64,000 nt of DNA from Erwinia persicina NBRC 102418 (GTDB lineage Bacteria; Pseudomonadota; Gammaproteobacteria; Enterobacterales; Enterobacteriaceae), in contig NZ_BCTN01000001.1 of the NCBI RefSeq assembly GCF_001571305.1, positions 558,001 through 622,000 on the forward strand, given 5' to 3'. Each line of letters begins with the position of its first letter. The first letter of the stretch is position 1. Shown in pieces: positions 30,799-40,127 of this stretch. The notes beneath the pieces were generated by a model. It saw only the letters and a program-made list of their open reading frames with translations. It had not been told where the DNA came from and ran no database searches. Both the position numbers and the translations under genes were made by a program.

Positions 30799-31808
30799 CA
30801 GTAGAAATACTCCTGCACCAGCTTCTCAGCGGTTTTGACCGCCATCAGTGCGCCACCAAAGCGAACGTTATCGGCCACTGACCAGAACTGTAACAGCTCA
30901 GGAATGCCGTAATCGTTGCGCACGCTACCGATGCTGAGATGCGAACTGCCGGAGGCATCCCCTACCTGCGTCGGGAAGTCATCTTCTGCCGTCAGGTTGA
31001 TGTCATCCACCTGACCCAGCGCATCACGCGCTTCTTCAGCGGAGAGCGGGCGCAGGTTTTCAATATAAACAATCTGCGCATTACCGTAGAACACCGGGGC
31101 CTGAATGGTGCTGACCGCAATCGGCAACCCTTCGTCCTGCAGTACTTTACGGACCTGCTCTACCAGCAGGCGCTCCTGCGCCACGCTGCCCTCTTTATCT
31201 GCCAGCAGCGGCAGGACGTTGAAAGCCAGCTGACGGCCAAAGTAGCCTTCTTCAGCGGGCAGGCCGTTCAGCAGTCGGGCACTCTCACCCGCCAGCGAAT
31301 CCACCGCCGCTTTCCCATGGGAGGAAGCCGCCAGCAGGTTGGTGACCTGCAAACGTCCCAGACCCGCCTGGTCGATCAACGGTTTGATCGCGCACAGCAG
31401 CTGGCTGGTCAGGGCATCGGCCACGCTGATAATGTTGCGGTTGCGGTAATCCGCCAGCACCTGCGGGTTCACCTCCGGTACCACCAGCGGCACATCCGGC
31501 TCCAGCGCGAACAGATCGCTACTGTCAATGACCAGACAGCCTGAGTTGGCCGCCTCATCCGCATAGCGCGCCGAGGCTTCGCGGCCCGCGACAAAGAACG
31601 CCAGCTGAACCTGTGACCAGTCAAATTCGCTGGCATCGGTCACGCGAACCGACTTACCTTCATAGCGCAGGACTTCGCCTGCACTGCGTTCGCTTGACAG
31701 CGCATACAGCTCACCAACCGGGAACTGGCGTTCCGCCAGCAATTCCAGTAAAGCTCCCCCTACTGCGCCTGTCGCACCTAAGATTGCGATATTCCAGCCG
31801 TCAGACAT
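30798..31808 (-). CDS. usg: Usg, aspartate-semialdehyde dehydrogenase-like protein
   Basis: Relative of aspartate-semialdehyde dehydrogenase with unknown activity. The 336-residue product has the N-terminal Rossmann motif [19 protein letters not shown]. Where true ASD enzymes have a catalytic NxNC(S/T)T motif, this protein reads [16 protein letters not shown], so the active-site cysteine is missing, as in E. coli Usg. It is a predicted non-catalytic or altered paralogue co-expressed with truA. Confidence 0.93.
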   Translation of the reverse strand: MSDGWNIAILGATGAVGGALLELLAERQFPVGELYALSSERSAGEVLRYEGKSVRVTDASEFDWSQVQLAFFVAGREASARYADEAANSGCLVIDSSDLFALEPDVPLVVPEVNPQVLADYRNRNIISVADALTSQLLCAIKPLIDQAGLGRLQVTNLLAASSHGKAAVDSLAGESARLLNGLPAEEGYFGRQLAFNVLPLLADKEGSVAQERLLVEQVRKVLQDEGLPIAVSTIQAPVFYGNAQIVYIENLRPLSAEEARDALGQVDDINLTAEDDFPTQVGDASGSSHLSIGSVRNDYGIPELLQFWSVADNVRFGGALMAVKTAEKLVQEYFY

Positions 31809-31833
31809 GTTGGTTTACTCCAGACAATGACAC

Positions 31834-31862
31834 AAAAATAGAAGGCGGTCGCATAACCGCCT
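31834..31862 (-). terminator. Terminator-like hairpin between pdxB and usg
   Basis: AGGCGGT (31843-31849) and ACCGCCT (31856-31862) form a 7-base stem with a 6-base loop; on the minus strand it is followed by TCTATTTTTG (A run 31834-31838). It probably attenuates rather than blocks transcription into usg-truA. Confidence 0.7.
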
Positions 31863-31879
31863 GAAAATTAGGAAAATAC

Positions 31880-33007
31880 TTAAAGGCCGGTGGCGTTAAA
31901 ACCCAGCCTGTTCAGCAGCGCGGCGGTGTCGGCATTATCACACTCAACCCGCAGCGAAGACCATTCGCGCCGCTCCTGATAATGCTTGCGCAGCCGGTCA
32001 AACTCACCCGGGATTGCCGCCACATGGCGCAGCGGCGCATCATCGCGGCGCACATCATACACCAGATGCACCAGACGTTTCAGCGTTGCCTGATCCAGTT
32101 CACCGCGCAGCGTGATACGGCCGAATTCCGGGGCGGGCAGCAGCGTCTCCAGCGCCACCTGCTGTGGCTGACCGATGAACTGTGTCCAGGCTTCAAACAC
32201 CTGCGTGGTGCCGCGTGCTTTTCCTTCCAGGGTGTAGCCGGCGATGTGGGCGGTGGCGATATCGACCTTCTCCAGCAGCGGCAGCGACAGGTCCGGCTCC
32301 GGCTCCCAGACGTCCAGCACCACGCTGAGATCGTTACGCTGACCCAGCACCGCCAGCAGTGCGGCATTATCAACTACCGCACCACGGCAGGCGTTGATCA
32401 GAATGGTGCCCGGTTTGAGGCCCCGCAGCAGCGCCTCATCGGCCATATGCCACGTCTGATAAGGCCCCTGTTTAAACAGCGGGGTGTGGAAAGTGAGAAT
32501 ATCCGCTTCTGCGACCAGCTCCGCCAGCGGCAGGAAAGCCCCCGCATCACCACGGTCGGCACGCGGCGGATCGCAGAGCAGCGTGCGGATCCCAAGAGCC
32601 TCCAGCCGCGCCTGCAGGCGGCTGCCGACGTTGCCGACGCCGACAATGCCGACCGTACGATCGGTTAACTGGAAACCATCACGTTCGGCCAGCAGCAGCA
32701 GCGAGGAGAACACATACTCGACAACGGCAATGGCATTACAGCCGGGGGCCGCCGAAAAGGCGATACCCTGCTGGTTCAGCCAGGTCTCGTCAATATGATC
32801 CGTCCCTGCCGTGGCGGTACCGACAAATTTCACCGGCTTGCCGTTAAGCAGCTCCGCATTCACTTTGGTGACCGAGCGCACCATCAGTCCGTCAGCATCG
32901 TCCAGGGCAGCCTGGGGGATCGGACGCCCCGGCACGGCCACGACGTCGCCGGTGCGGCTGAACAGTTCACGGGCGTAGGGCATATTTTCATCAACGAGGA
33001 TTTTCAC
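31880..33007 (-). CDS. pdxB: Erythronate-4-phosphate dehydrogenase
   Basis: Second step of DXP-independent pyridoxal phosphate synthesis: oxidises 4-phosphoerythronate. It is a D-2-hydroxyacid dehydrogenase with NAD-binding [20 protein letters not shown] near 120, active-site region FHTPLF and [15 protein letters not shown], the catalytic histidine in SHIAGY-equivalent [15 protein letters not shown], and a C-terminal dimerisation domain. The GTG at 33007 gives [14 protein letters not shown], aligned with the E. coli start, and 375 residues; GGAAA lies 8 bases upstream. The open frame to 33070 is rejected. Confidence 0.95.
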   Translation of the reverse strand: MKILVDENMPYARELFSRTGDVVAVPGRPIPQAALDDADGLMVRSVTKVNAELLNGKPVKFVGTATAGTDHIDETWLNQQGIAFSAAPGCNAIAVVEYVFSSLLLLAERDGFQLTDRTVGIVGVGNVGSRLQARLEALGIRTLLCDPPRADRGDAGAFLPLAELVAEADILTFHTPLFKQGPYQTWHMADEALLRGLKPGTILINACRGAVVDNAALLAVLGQRNDLSVVLDVWEPEPDLSLPLLEKVDIATAHIAGYTLEGKARGTTQVFEAWTQFIGQPQQVALETLLPAPEFGRITLRGELDQATLKRLVHLVYDVRRDDAPLRHVAAIPGEFDRLRKHYQERREWSSLRVECDNADTAALLNRLGFNATGL

Positions 33008-33072
33008 AGTCGGTTTCCAGTCGGTTCGGTGAGGGGGAGTATTCTGCCACAAAGCGACGGACAGGGGCATCC

Positions 33073-34464
33073 TTAGCGCACGGAAGGAACCGGTGTGAAG
33101 GCAATCCCGACCTGCAGACCGCCGAGGGTGGGACTCTGTGACAGCCGGGCCTGGCTGCCGTGCCAGCGGGCAATATCTTTCACCAGGGCCAGCCCCAGCC
33201 CGGTCCCCGCCACCTGGCTGCCGTGCTCCAGCCGGTAAAAGGGTTGCAGCACCTGCTGGCGCTCCGACTCCGCAATCCCCGGCCCGCTGTCCTCAACATA
33301 CAGCACGCCCTGAATAACGCTGGCGGTGATTATGCCGCCTTCCGGCGTATATTTAATGGCGTTATCCAGCAGGTTAGCGCAGAGCTCCGTCAGTAACAGC
33401 ACATCCCCGCGTACCAGGCAGTGCTCATCGCCTTCGTAGCCAAGATCAATCTGCCTGCTGCGCGCCTGCGGATAGCGCAGCAGGCAGGCTTCGCGCACCA
33501 GCTCCGCCAGGTCGAGGGTTGTCATCGGCTGATGCTGCTGCATCGCTTTGATGCGCGACAGCTGCAGTAACCGGTCGGTGAGCATAATCGTATCGTCCAG
33601 GGTGTCGCGCATCCCCTGTAAACTTTCCTGCCAGAGGGCGGGGTTCTGGCTGTTCAGCGCAACGCTGACCTGGGTTTTCAGGATCGTCAGCGGCGTTCTT
33701 AACTGGTGCGAGGCGTCGGCGCTGAAACGCTGTTGTCGCGCCACCATCGCCCGCAGTCGCTCGATATAGCGGTTGACCGCCACCATCAGCGGCTGGATCT
33801 CCGACCAGGGCAGCACCGCCGGCAGGGGCGTCAGATCGCCCGGATCGCGGAGCAGCATGACTCCGGAAAGACGACGCAGCGGGCGAAGAACCTTATGCAG
33901 TACCCAACTCGCCAGTAGCAGCGTGATAAGCACCAGCGCCCCCTGACTTAAAATGGCGTTATACAGCAGTCCGCCGGCGAAGTCCCGACGCGACGTCAGT
34001 GTTTCCGCCACCAGCACCTGCGCCATTCCCTGCACATTCTCTTCATTCACCGGCTGCCACAGGGCAGCGACCCGGATAGGCAGCCCGTTATAATCGGCGT
34101 AATAAAAATGAACCAGCGCCGGGTAATGACGTGACAACGGGGTATTTTTTGGCAAGGGGGGCAGATCGTCATAGCCGGACAGGGTTTTGCCTTCGGGTGA
34201 GATCACCTGATAGTACAGCTGGTCGTTCATATTGCGCTCAAAACTGTCGAGCACCACCCAGGGCACATCCACTTCAAGATGCCCCTGATGCACGCGGATA
34301 CGCTCGGCCACAGTGCGGGCCGATGCCAGCAGCGAGCGATCATAAGCCTGATTGGCCGCCTGTAATGCGCTGGCGTAATGAGTATAAACCGACAGTGCCC
34401 AGAGGGTGAGCAGAGGCAGGCCCAGCCAGAGCAGCAGATGTGCGCGCAGGGAGGCCAGTTTCAT
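33073..34464 (-). CDS. tctE: Two-component sensor histidine kinase, TctE-like
   Basis: Inner-membrane sensor predicted to control the tct tricarboxylate uptake genes. The 463-residue product has a membrane helix at about 8-28, a periplasmic 2CSK-type sensor domain (about 35-165), a second helix at about 168-190, a HAMP-like linker, the H box [20 protein letters not shown] with phospho-accepting H253, and ATPase motifs [13 protein letters not shown] (N box), [11 protein letters not shown] (G1) and [13 protein letters not shown] (G2). Its start overlaps the tctD stop by 4 bases. By similarity and context it is TctE rather than QseC; sensing of citrate or related acids is inferred. Confidence 0.88.
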   Translation of the reverse strand: MKLASLRAHLLLWLGLPLLTLWALSVYTHYASALQAANQAYDRSLLASARTVAERIRVHQGHLEVDVPWVVLDSFERNMNDQLYYQVISPEGKTLSGYDDLPPLPKNTPLSRHYPALVHFYYADYNGLPIRVAALWQPVNEENVQGMAQVLVAETLTSRRDFAGGLLYNAILSQGALVLITLLLASWVLHKVLRPLRRLSGVMLLRDPGDLTPLPAVLPWSEIQPLMVAVNRYIERLRAMVARQQRFSADASHQLRTPLTILKTQVSVALNSQNPALWQESLQGMRDTLDDTIMLTDRLLQLSRIKAMQQHQPMTTLDLAELVREACLLRYPQARSRQIDLGYEGDEHCLVRGDVLLLTELCANLLDNAIKYTPEGGIITASVIQGVLYVEDSGPGIAESERQQVLQPFYRLEHGSQVAGTGLGLALVKDIARWHGSQARLSQSPTLGGLQVGIAFTPVPSVR

Positions 34465-35126
34465 AGATGATGCTCAAGGCTGTATCCCAGCCCGCGCAGC
34501 GTCACAATCGAGACATTACTGCCCGACAGCTTTTTCCGCACGCGGTGAACGTAAAGCTCAATACTCTCCAGGCTGGCCTCATCCGCCAGGGTAAAGGTCT
34601 GCTCGTAAAGCTGCTGGCGCGATACCGGCCTGCCGCGTCGCTGCATCAGCGTGATCAGTACGCTGCTTTCACGCGGCGTCAGCGCCAGCGGCCGGTGCTG
34701 CAGTTCAAAATACCCTTCATTGTGGAACACCAGTTCCCCGAAGGTCTGTGCCTCCCTGACCTGCCCCTGGCTACGGCGCAGCAGCGCGCGGATGCGCGCC
34801 TCCAGCTCCTCCAGTTCAAACGGTTTACTCAGATAATCATCCGCCCCCTGATTCAGCCCGCGTACCCGATCCGTCAGCTCATTGCGCGCCGTCAGCAGCA
34901 GGACGGGCATGGTCTGCCCACGCTTGCGCAGGCGGCCCAGCAGCTCCAGTCCGTTCAGCCGTGGCAGCGAAATATCTAACAGCACCAGTTCATAGTGCTC
35001 GGTTTGCAGCAGATGATCGGCGGCGACACCATCCGCCATCCAGTCAACCGCAAAGCCTGCCTGGGTCAGTGCCTTCTGCAGCCAGCACGCCAGTTCCGCC
35101 GTATCTTCCACCAGTAAGAGACGCAT
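34461..35126 (-). CDS. tctD: OmpR-family response regulator, TctD-like
   Basis: DNA-binding partner of the adjacent kinase. The receiver domain has acidic residues E7-D8, phospho-acceptor D51 (LVLLDISLPRLNGLEL) and K101 (DDYLSKPFE); the C-terminal winged helix includes LTPRESSVLITLMQRRGRPV and the recognition helix around SIELYVHRVRKKL. The ATG at 35126 gives MRLLLVEDTAEL and 221 residues. It is divergent from tctC across a 120-base gap, the arrangement known for Salmonella tctDE/tctCBA. Confidence 0.9.
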   Translation of the reverse strand: MRLLLVEDTAELACWLQKALTQAGFAVDWMADGVAADHLLQTEHYELVLLDISLPRLNGLELLGRLRKRGQTMPVLLLTARNELTDRVRGLNQGADDYLSKPFELEELEARIRALLRRSQGQVREAQTFGELVFHNEGYFELQHRPLALTPRESSVLITLMQRRGRPVSRQQLYEQTFTLADEASLESIELYVHRVRKKLSGSNVSIVTLRGLGYSLEHHL

Positions 35127-35246
35127 ATCACACCCTGTTATCTTTTTCCGTTGGCTGAAAGGTAAATGAAAGGTTACTAAGTTAACAATTTTACAACCCC
35201 ATTTTTTGGGAAGGCTCACAAACTGAATGATAAGAAGGGAGCAGTG

Positions 35247-36227
35247 ATGAAAATAATGATCCGCACCACTTTAGCCAGCGCCCTGCTGCTGCTGACCACC
35301 CCGACCGTCTTTGCCGCTGAGGCCCCTTCCCGCACGGAGTGCATTGCCCCGGCCAAACCCGGCGGCGGTTTCGATCTGACCTGCAAACTGTTGCAGGTCA
35401 CACTGCAGGAAACCCAGCAGATTAAGACGCCGATGCGCGTCACCTACATGCCCGGCGGCGTCGGTGCTGTGGCCTATAACGCCATTGTCGCGCAGCGTCC
35501 GGCCGAACCCGGCACGGTGGTAGCGTTCTCCGGTGGCTCGCTGCTGAATCTGTCCCAGGGGAAATTTGGCCGTTATTCCGTGGACGACGTGAAGTGGCTC
35601 GCGGCAGTAGGCACGGACTACGGCATGGTGGCGGTACGCAGTGATTCACCGTACAAAAACCTTGGGGATCTGCTGAAAGCCATGAAGGACGATCCGAATA
35701 AAGTGGTGATCGGTGCCGGAGCGTCTATCGGTAGCCAGGACTGGATGAAAACCGCCCTGCTGGCCCGCGATGCCGGTATTGATCCACGTAAGATGCGCTA
35801 TGTCGCCTTTGAAGGTGGCGGCGAACCGGTCACCGCACTGTTAGGCAACCATATCCAGGTGGTCTCAGGGGATATCAGTGAAATGGTGCCCCATTTGCAG
35901 GCGGGTAAACTGCGCGTGCTGGCGGTGATGTCCGATAAACGCCTGCCGGGCGTGCTGGCCGACGTGCCCACCGCCAAAGAGCAGGGAGTGGATGTGGTCT
36001 GGCCGATCATTCGCGGCTTCTATCTCGGGCCGAAAGTGACCGATGCCGAATATCAGTGGTGGGAAGACGCCTTCAGAAAAATGTCCCAGACCGACGAATT
36101 TAAACATCAGCGCGACCTGCGGGGCCTGTTTGAATTCAATCTGTTCGGTAAAGAGCTGGACAGTTACGTGAAGCAGCAGGTGGCTGACTATCGCGAGAAG
36201 GCCAAATCCTTCGGCCTGGCGAAATAA
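35247..36227 (+). CDS. tctC: Tripartite tricarboxylate transporter substrate-binding protein TctC
   Basis: Periplasmic receptor of the TTT (tctCBA) family that binds citrate or other tricarboxylates. The ATG at 35247 follows AAGGGA by 6 bases and gives a signal peptide (about 1-24, ending PTVFA-AEAP) and 326 residues in total. Family features are CIAPAKPGGGFDLTCKLLQ, YMPGGVGAVAYNAI and VLGDVPTAKEQGVDV-like VLADVPTAKEQGVDVVWP. A GTG one codon upstream is also possible. It is the first gene of tctCBA. Confidence 0.92.
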   Translation: MKIMIRTTLASALLLLTTPTVFAAEAPSRTECIAPAKPGGGFDLTCKLLQVTLQETQQIKTPMRVTYMPGGVGAVAYNAIVAQRPAEPGTVVAFSGGSLLNLSQGKFGRYSVDDVKWLAAVGTDYGMVAVRSDSPYKNLGDLLKAMKDDPNKVVIGAGASIGSQDWMKTALLARDAGIDPRKMRYVAFEGGGEPVTALLGNHIQVVSGDISEMVPHLQAGKLRVLAVMSDKRLPGVLADVPTAKEQGVDVVWPIIRGFYLGPKVTDAEYQWWEDAFRKMSQTDEFKHQRDLRGLFEFNLFGKELDSYVKQQVADYREKAKSFGLAK

Positions 36228-36238
36228 AGGAGGCGACC

Positions 36239-36670
36239 ATGAGCGATCGAATTTTTGCCAGCGTCTGGCTGCTGCTGTGTATTGGCGGCCTGGTGATCGC
36301 CTGGGGCATCCAGAGCGAATACAGCTATGAGCCCGTGGGGCCGCGCCCTTTCCCGATGATTATTCTCGGGCTGATGGCACTGTGTGCTTTTTGTCTTCTT
36401 CTGCGTAAACCCGACGCCATCCACTGGCCTGCCCGGGGAACCCTGCAGCGCCTGCTGCTGCTGATGGTCAGCCTCGGACTGTATGGGGCGCTGTTTGAAA
36501 GCCTCGGATTCCCGCTGTCAACGACGTTACTGACCTTTGCCATCGGGCTGCTGTTTGGTGCCAGCTGGTGGGCAGCCGCGTTATCGGGCGTGGTGATGGG
36601 TATCACGCTGTTCTACGCCTTCGATCGCCTGCTTGAAGTGACCTTACCGCTCGGCATCTGGTTGAGCTAA
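36239..36670 (+). CDS. tctB: Tripartite tricarboxylate transporter small membrane subunit TctB
   Basis: Small inner-membrane subunit of the TTT transporter. The 143-residue product has four hydrophobic segments (about 8-26, 38-55, 67-95 and 100-130) and the family-typical VGPRPFPMIILGLMALCA. It begins 11 bases after tctC, preceded by GGAGG. Confidence 0.9.
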   Translation: MSDRIFASVWLLLCIGGLVIAWGIQSEYSYEPVGPRPFPMIILGLMALCAFCLLLRKPDAIHWPARGTLQRLLLLMVSLGLYGALFESLGFPLSTTLLTFAIGLLFGASWWAAALSGVVMGITLFYAFDRLLEVTLPLGIWLS

Positions 36671-36681
36671 CGGAGAATAAT

Positions 36682-38193
36682 ATGGATACCTGGTCCTTTC
36701 TGATGCAGGGATTTGCCGTCGCCATGACGCCGGAAAACCTGCTGATCGCCTTAATCGGCTGCTTTATCGGTACCATCGTCGGCCTGCTGCCCGGGCTGGG
36801 CCCGATCAACGGCGTGGCCATTCTGATGCCGCTGGCCTTTGCCCTGCACCTGCCGGCGGAATCTGCGCTGATCCTGCTGGCGACCGTTTACATTGGCTGC
36901 GAGTACGGCGGACGCATCTCCTCAATCCTGCTCAACGTACCGGGGGATGCCGGAGCCATCATGACAGCGTTAGACGGGTATCCGATGGCGCAGCAGGGAC
37001 GGGCCGGCGTGGCCCTGTCCATCTCGGCGGTCAGCTCTTTTATCGGTTCAACCATTGCCATTGTCGGGATCATTCTGTTCGCGCCGATCCTCGCCAACTG
37101 GTCGCTGGCCTTTGGTCCGGCGGAGTACTTTGCGCTGATGGTGTTCGCCATAGCCTGCCTTGGCAGCATGATGAGCCAGAACCCTCTGAAATCCTTCCTC
37201 TCTGCGCTGATTGGCCTGAGCATGGCCACGGTCGGTGTTGATGCCAATACCGGGGTGTACCGTTTCACCTTTGACAGCGTACATCTCTCTGACGGCATTC
37301 AGTTCGTGGTGGTGGTCATTGGCCTGTTCTCGGTCAGTGAAATCCTGCTGATGCTGGAGTCGACCAGCGGTGGGCAGAAAGTGGTGCGTGCCAGCGGCCG
37401 GATGCTGTTCAATATGAAAGAAGCCGCACAGTGTACAGGCGCCACCCTGCGCTCTTCGCTGATCGGCTTCTTTGTGGGTGTACTGCCGGGTGCCGGTGCA
37501 ACCATCGCCAGCGCCATCGCCTATATGAGTGAGAAAAAGATCGCTGGCGGGGAGACCTTCGGTAAAGGCGATATTCGCGGCGTGGCCGCGCCGGAAGCCG
37601 CGAATAACGCGTCGGCCTGCGGCTCCTTTATTCCGATGCTGACGCTCGGTATTCCGGGGTCGGGCACCACGGCGGTTATGGTCGGCGCGCTGACGCTGTA
37701 TAACATTACCCCCGGCCCGGCCATGTTTACCGAACAACCGGATATCGTCTGGGGGCTGATTGCCGCACTGCTGATCGGCAACGTGATGCTGCTGATTATG
37801 AACATCCCGATGATCAATATCTTTGCCCGCATGCTGACCATCCCGCTGTGGTTCCTGGTCCCGGCCATTGCCGCGATCTCGGCGGTGGGCGTGTATGCCG
37901 TCCACAGCACCACCTTTGATCTGCTGCTGATGGTGGGACTGGGGATATTCGGCTATATCCTGCGTAAGATGGATTTCCCGATGTCGCCGCTGATCCTGGG
38001 TTTCGTGCTCGGGGGGATGCTGGAGCAGAACCTCCGTCGGGCGCTGTCCATCAGTAATGGCAATCTGCCGATCCTCTGGGAAAGCCTGATCTGTAAGCTG
38101 CTGCTGGTACTGGCCGTCGGCGTTCTGGTCGTGCCACCCATCTGGAAACGCTGGCGGCGTCAGCGCCTGCAGGCGCGCAGCGATCTTTCATAA
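36682..38193 (+). CDS. tctA: Tripartite tricarboxylate transporter large membrane subunit TctA
   Basis: Large permease subunit of the TTT system, powered by an ion gradient. The 503-residue product has about 11-12 membrane segments and the duplicated family motif: GTIVGLLPGLGPINGVAILM near 32 and FFVGVLPGAGATIASAIAYM near 262, plus LTLGIPGSGTTAVMVGALTL. It is 11 bases downstream of tctB. Confidence 0.94.
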   Translation: MDTWSFLMQGFAVAMTPENLLIALIGCFIGTIVGLLPGLGPINGVAILMPLAFALHLPAESALILLATVYIGCEYGGRISSILLNVPGDAGAIMTALDGYPMAQQGRAGVALSISAVSSFIGSTIAIVGIILFAPILANWSLAFGPAEYFALMVFAIACLGSMMSQNPLKSFLSALIGLSMATVGVDANTGVYRFTFDSVHLSDGIQFVVVVIGLFSVSEILLMLESTSGGQKVVRASGRMLFNMKEAAQCTGATLRSSLIGFFVGVLPGAGATIASAIAYMSEKKIAGGETFGKGDIRGVAAPEAANNASACGSFIPMLTLGIPGSGTTAVMVGALTLYNITPGPAMFTEQPDIVWGLIAALLIGNVMLLIMNIPMINIFARMLTIPLWFLVPAIAAISAVGVYAVHSTTFDLLLMVGLGIFGYILRKMDFPMSPLILGFVLGGMLEQNLRRALSISNGNLPILWESLICKLLLVLAVGVLVVPPIWKRWRRQRLQARSDLS

Positions 38194-38209
38194 CCGGGTG
38201 AAACCGCAC

Positions 38210-38239
38210 AGGGCGGCCCTTCAGGGGCCGCCCTTTTTT
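38210..38239 (+). terminator. Intrinsic terminator of tctCBA
   Basis: AGGGCGGCC (38210-38218) and GGCCGCCCT (38226-38234) form a perfect 9-base stem with a 7-base loop and a T run to 38239. It sits 16 bases after the tctA stop and just before the convergent araC-type gene. Confidence 0.93.
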
Positions 38240-38243
38240 CTGG

Positions 38244-39041
38244 TCATCCCGCGCTGCGGTGACGGTAGCGCTCCGGCGTGGTGCCCGACTGCTGCTGAAA
38301 CATCACAATCAGCGCTGAAGCCGAACTGTAGCCCAGATCCAGCGCCACCTCCTGTACGCTTTTTCCCTGCTCCAGCAGAGAAATGGCATGCAGAAACCGC
38401 AGACGCTGCCGCCACTCGCTGAACGACATCCCCAGCTGCGACTGACAGCGCCGGGACAGCGTACGCTCGGTGGTATAGACGCGTTTTGCCCACTGCGCCA
38501 GCGTGGTGTTATCCCCCGGGTTCTGTTCCAGCGCCAGCAGCACCGGCGACAGCATCTTATCCGGCGTGGAGGGCAGATAGCTTTGCTGGCTTTCCGCCGT
38601 GCGTAACTGGTCGAGCAGCACCTCACACAGACGCTGATCCTGCTCTGTCTTCGGTACTCCCAGCTCCCGCCGGGCACACTCTTCGATAATCGCATGAACC
38701 ACCGGGCTGACGCGCAGCAGGCAGGCGCGGTCAGGTAATCCGTCACAGGCTTCTGCCGCAATATTCAGCGTGCGAAAGTGTGCCTGTTTATGGTTGTAGC
38801 TGGCGTGCTGCTGGCCCGGCGGCACCCAGATAGGCAGATTCGGTGGGGTCAGCAGACGTTCTCCTTCCACCTGCATCTCCAGCACATTACATTTGACAAA
38901 GATCACCTGCCCCCAGCGGTGCTGGTGAGGAAGGTACTCCGTGCGGGCATTGGCCTGCTCGTAGCGAAAGAAAAGCCTGAGCTGTTCTGCATCCGCCGGG
39001 GCGCTATAAGTGAGTTGCTGGATCATCTTGTCCGGTTCCAT
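38244..39041 (-). CDS. AraC-family transcriptional regulator with cupin-type N-terminal domain
   Basis: Likely local regulator of the divergent EamA transporter gene. The 265-residue product has an N-terminal sensor domain with metal/ligand-pocket-like HQHRWGQVIFVKCN and PIWVPPGQQHASYNHK, and a C-terminal double helix-turn-helix: TLAQWAKRVYTTERTLSRRC and SVQEVALDLGYSSASALIVM followed by the signature end GTTPERYR. The overall shape resembles E. coli NimR (YeaM), which controls the nitroimidazole exporter nimT, but I cannot say it is the orthologue. The start at 39041 has a weak ribosome site; the ATG at 39026 is an alternative. Confidence 0.85.
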   Translation of the reverse strand: MEPDKMIQQLTYSAPADAEQLRLFFRYEQANARTEYLPHQHRWGQVIFVKCNVLEMQVEGERLLTPPNLPIWVPPGQQHASYNHKQAHFRTLNIAAEACDGLPDRACLLRVSPVVHAIIEECARRELGVPKTEQDQRLCEVLLDQLRTAESQQSYLPSTPDKMLSPVLLALEQNPGDNTTLAQWAKRVYTTERTLSRRCQSQLGMSFSEWRQRLRFLHAISLLEQGKSVQEVALDLGYSSASALIVMFQQQSGTTPERYRHRSAG

Positions 39042-39125
39042 GGTACTTTTGTCTTATTATCGTTATCTGTATTAAATGCGACAAGCTTACACTGCTCCGC
39101 TGTCGTACAGATGAAGAGAAGAGTG

Positions 39126-40001
39126 ATGAGTTTTATGTTTCCCCTGCTGGCGGTGCTGATCTGGTCGGTTAACGCCATTGTCAGCAAAATGTCGGCTGCC
39201 GCGATCGATCCGGCGGCGATCTCCTTTTACCGCTGGCTGCTGGCGCTGCTGGTGCTGACTCCATTTGCCCTGCCTGGCGTCTGGCGTCACCGCCAGCAGA
39301 TCGCCCGGTCGTGGTGGAAACTGCTGGTGCTGGGCCTGCTCGGCATGGTGCTGTACCAGAGCCTGGCCTACTATGCGGCGCACAGCGTCAGCGCCCTGTT
39401 TATGGGCATTCTGAACGCGCTGATCCCGTTGCTGACGGTGTTGTTAAGTGTGGTCGTCATGCGGCTGGCCCCGACGGTGGGCATCCTGCTGGGCAGCCTG
39501 CTTTCGTTCTGCGGCCCGGTCTGGCTGGTCAGCGCCGGTCAACCTGCGCAGCTATTGTCGCACGGTCTGGGCAAAGGGGAGATGATGATGTTTGCCGCTT
39601 CGGCTTCTTATGCCCTGTACGGCGTACTGACCAAGCGCTGGGCCATTCCGCTACCCAACTGGCAGAGCCTGTGGGTGCAGATCTTCTTCGGGGTGCTGTT
39701 ACTGACACCCAATTTTCTGATGGCACCGGACGTGTCACTGAATGCGCAGAATATTCCGTTAGTCCTGTTTGCTGCCATCCCGGCGTCGGTGATCGCTCCC
39801 TTCCTGTGGATCCAGGGCGTCATGAGGATGGGGGCCAGCACCGCCAGTATTTTTATGAACCTGGTACCCATTTTCACCGCGATCATTGCCGTCACCTTTC
39901 TGCATGAATCGCTGCACAGCTACCACTTTATTGGCGGAGGGATCACGCTGGCAGGAGTGATCCTTGCCCAGCGACTGCGTATTCCCCTCTCACGGCAATA
40001 A
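39126..40001 (+). CDS. EamA (DMT) family transporter
   Basis: Predicted inner-membrane exporter of metabolites or drugs. The 291-residue product has about ten membrane segments in two EamA repeats (roughly 5-135 and 150-285), each ending with the family-type sequences NALIPLLTVLLSVVVMRL and FMNLVPIFTAIIAVTFLHE. The ATG at 39126 with GAAGAG upstream is preferred; the frame is open far upstream to 38778 through the AraC gene. Paired divergently with the AraC regulator across 84 bases. The substrate is unknown. Confidence 0.88.
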   Translation: MSFMFPLLAVLIWSVNAIVSKMSAAAIDPAAISFYRWLLALLVLTPFALPGVWRHRQQIARSWWKLLVLGLLGMVLYQSLAYYAAHSVSALFMGILNALIPLLTVLLSVVVMRLAPTVGILLGSLLSFCGPVWLVSAGQPAQLLSHGLGKGEMMMFAASASYALYGVLTKRWAIPLPNWQSLWVQIFFGVLLLTPNFLMAPDVSLNAQNIPLVLFAAIPASVIAPFLWIQGVMRMGASTASIFMNLVPIFTAIIAVTFLHESLHSYHFIGGGITLAGVILAQRLRIPLSRQ

Positions 40002-40127
40002 ATATCGTATAAAGGGGCGCGATTGCGCCGTCGGCTCTACCTATCATGGGGCGGGGTTGTTATCATAGTGGATGACTACTCTGCTCCGGCGCTCCCCGGA
40101 CGTTGACTTTGACTGAAGGACTTCGCC

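Noticed and set aside
37048-37905. Long minus-strand frames inside tctA
   Set aside because: Antisense shadows of a GC-rich membrane protein gene; His/Gln/Arg-rich translation with no family features.
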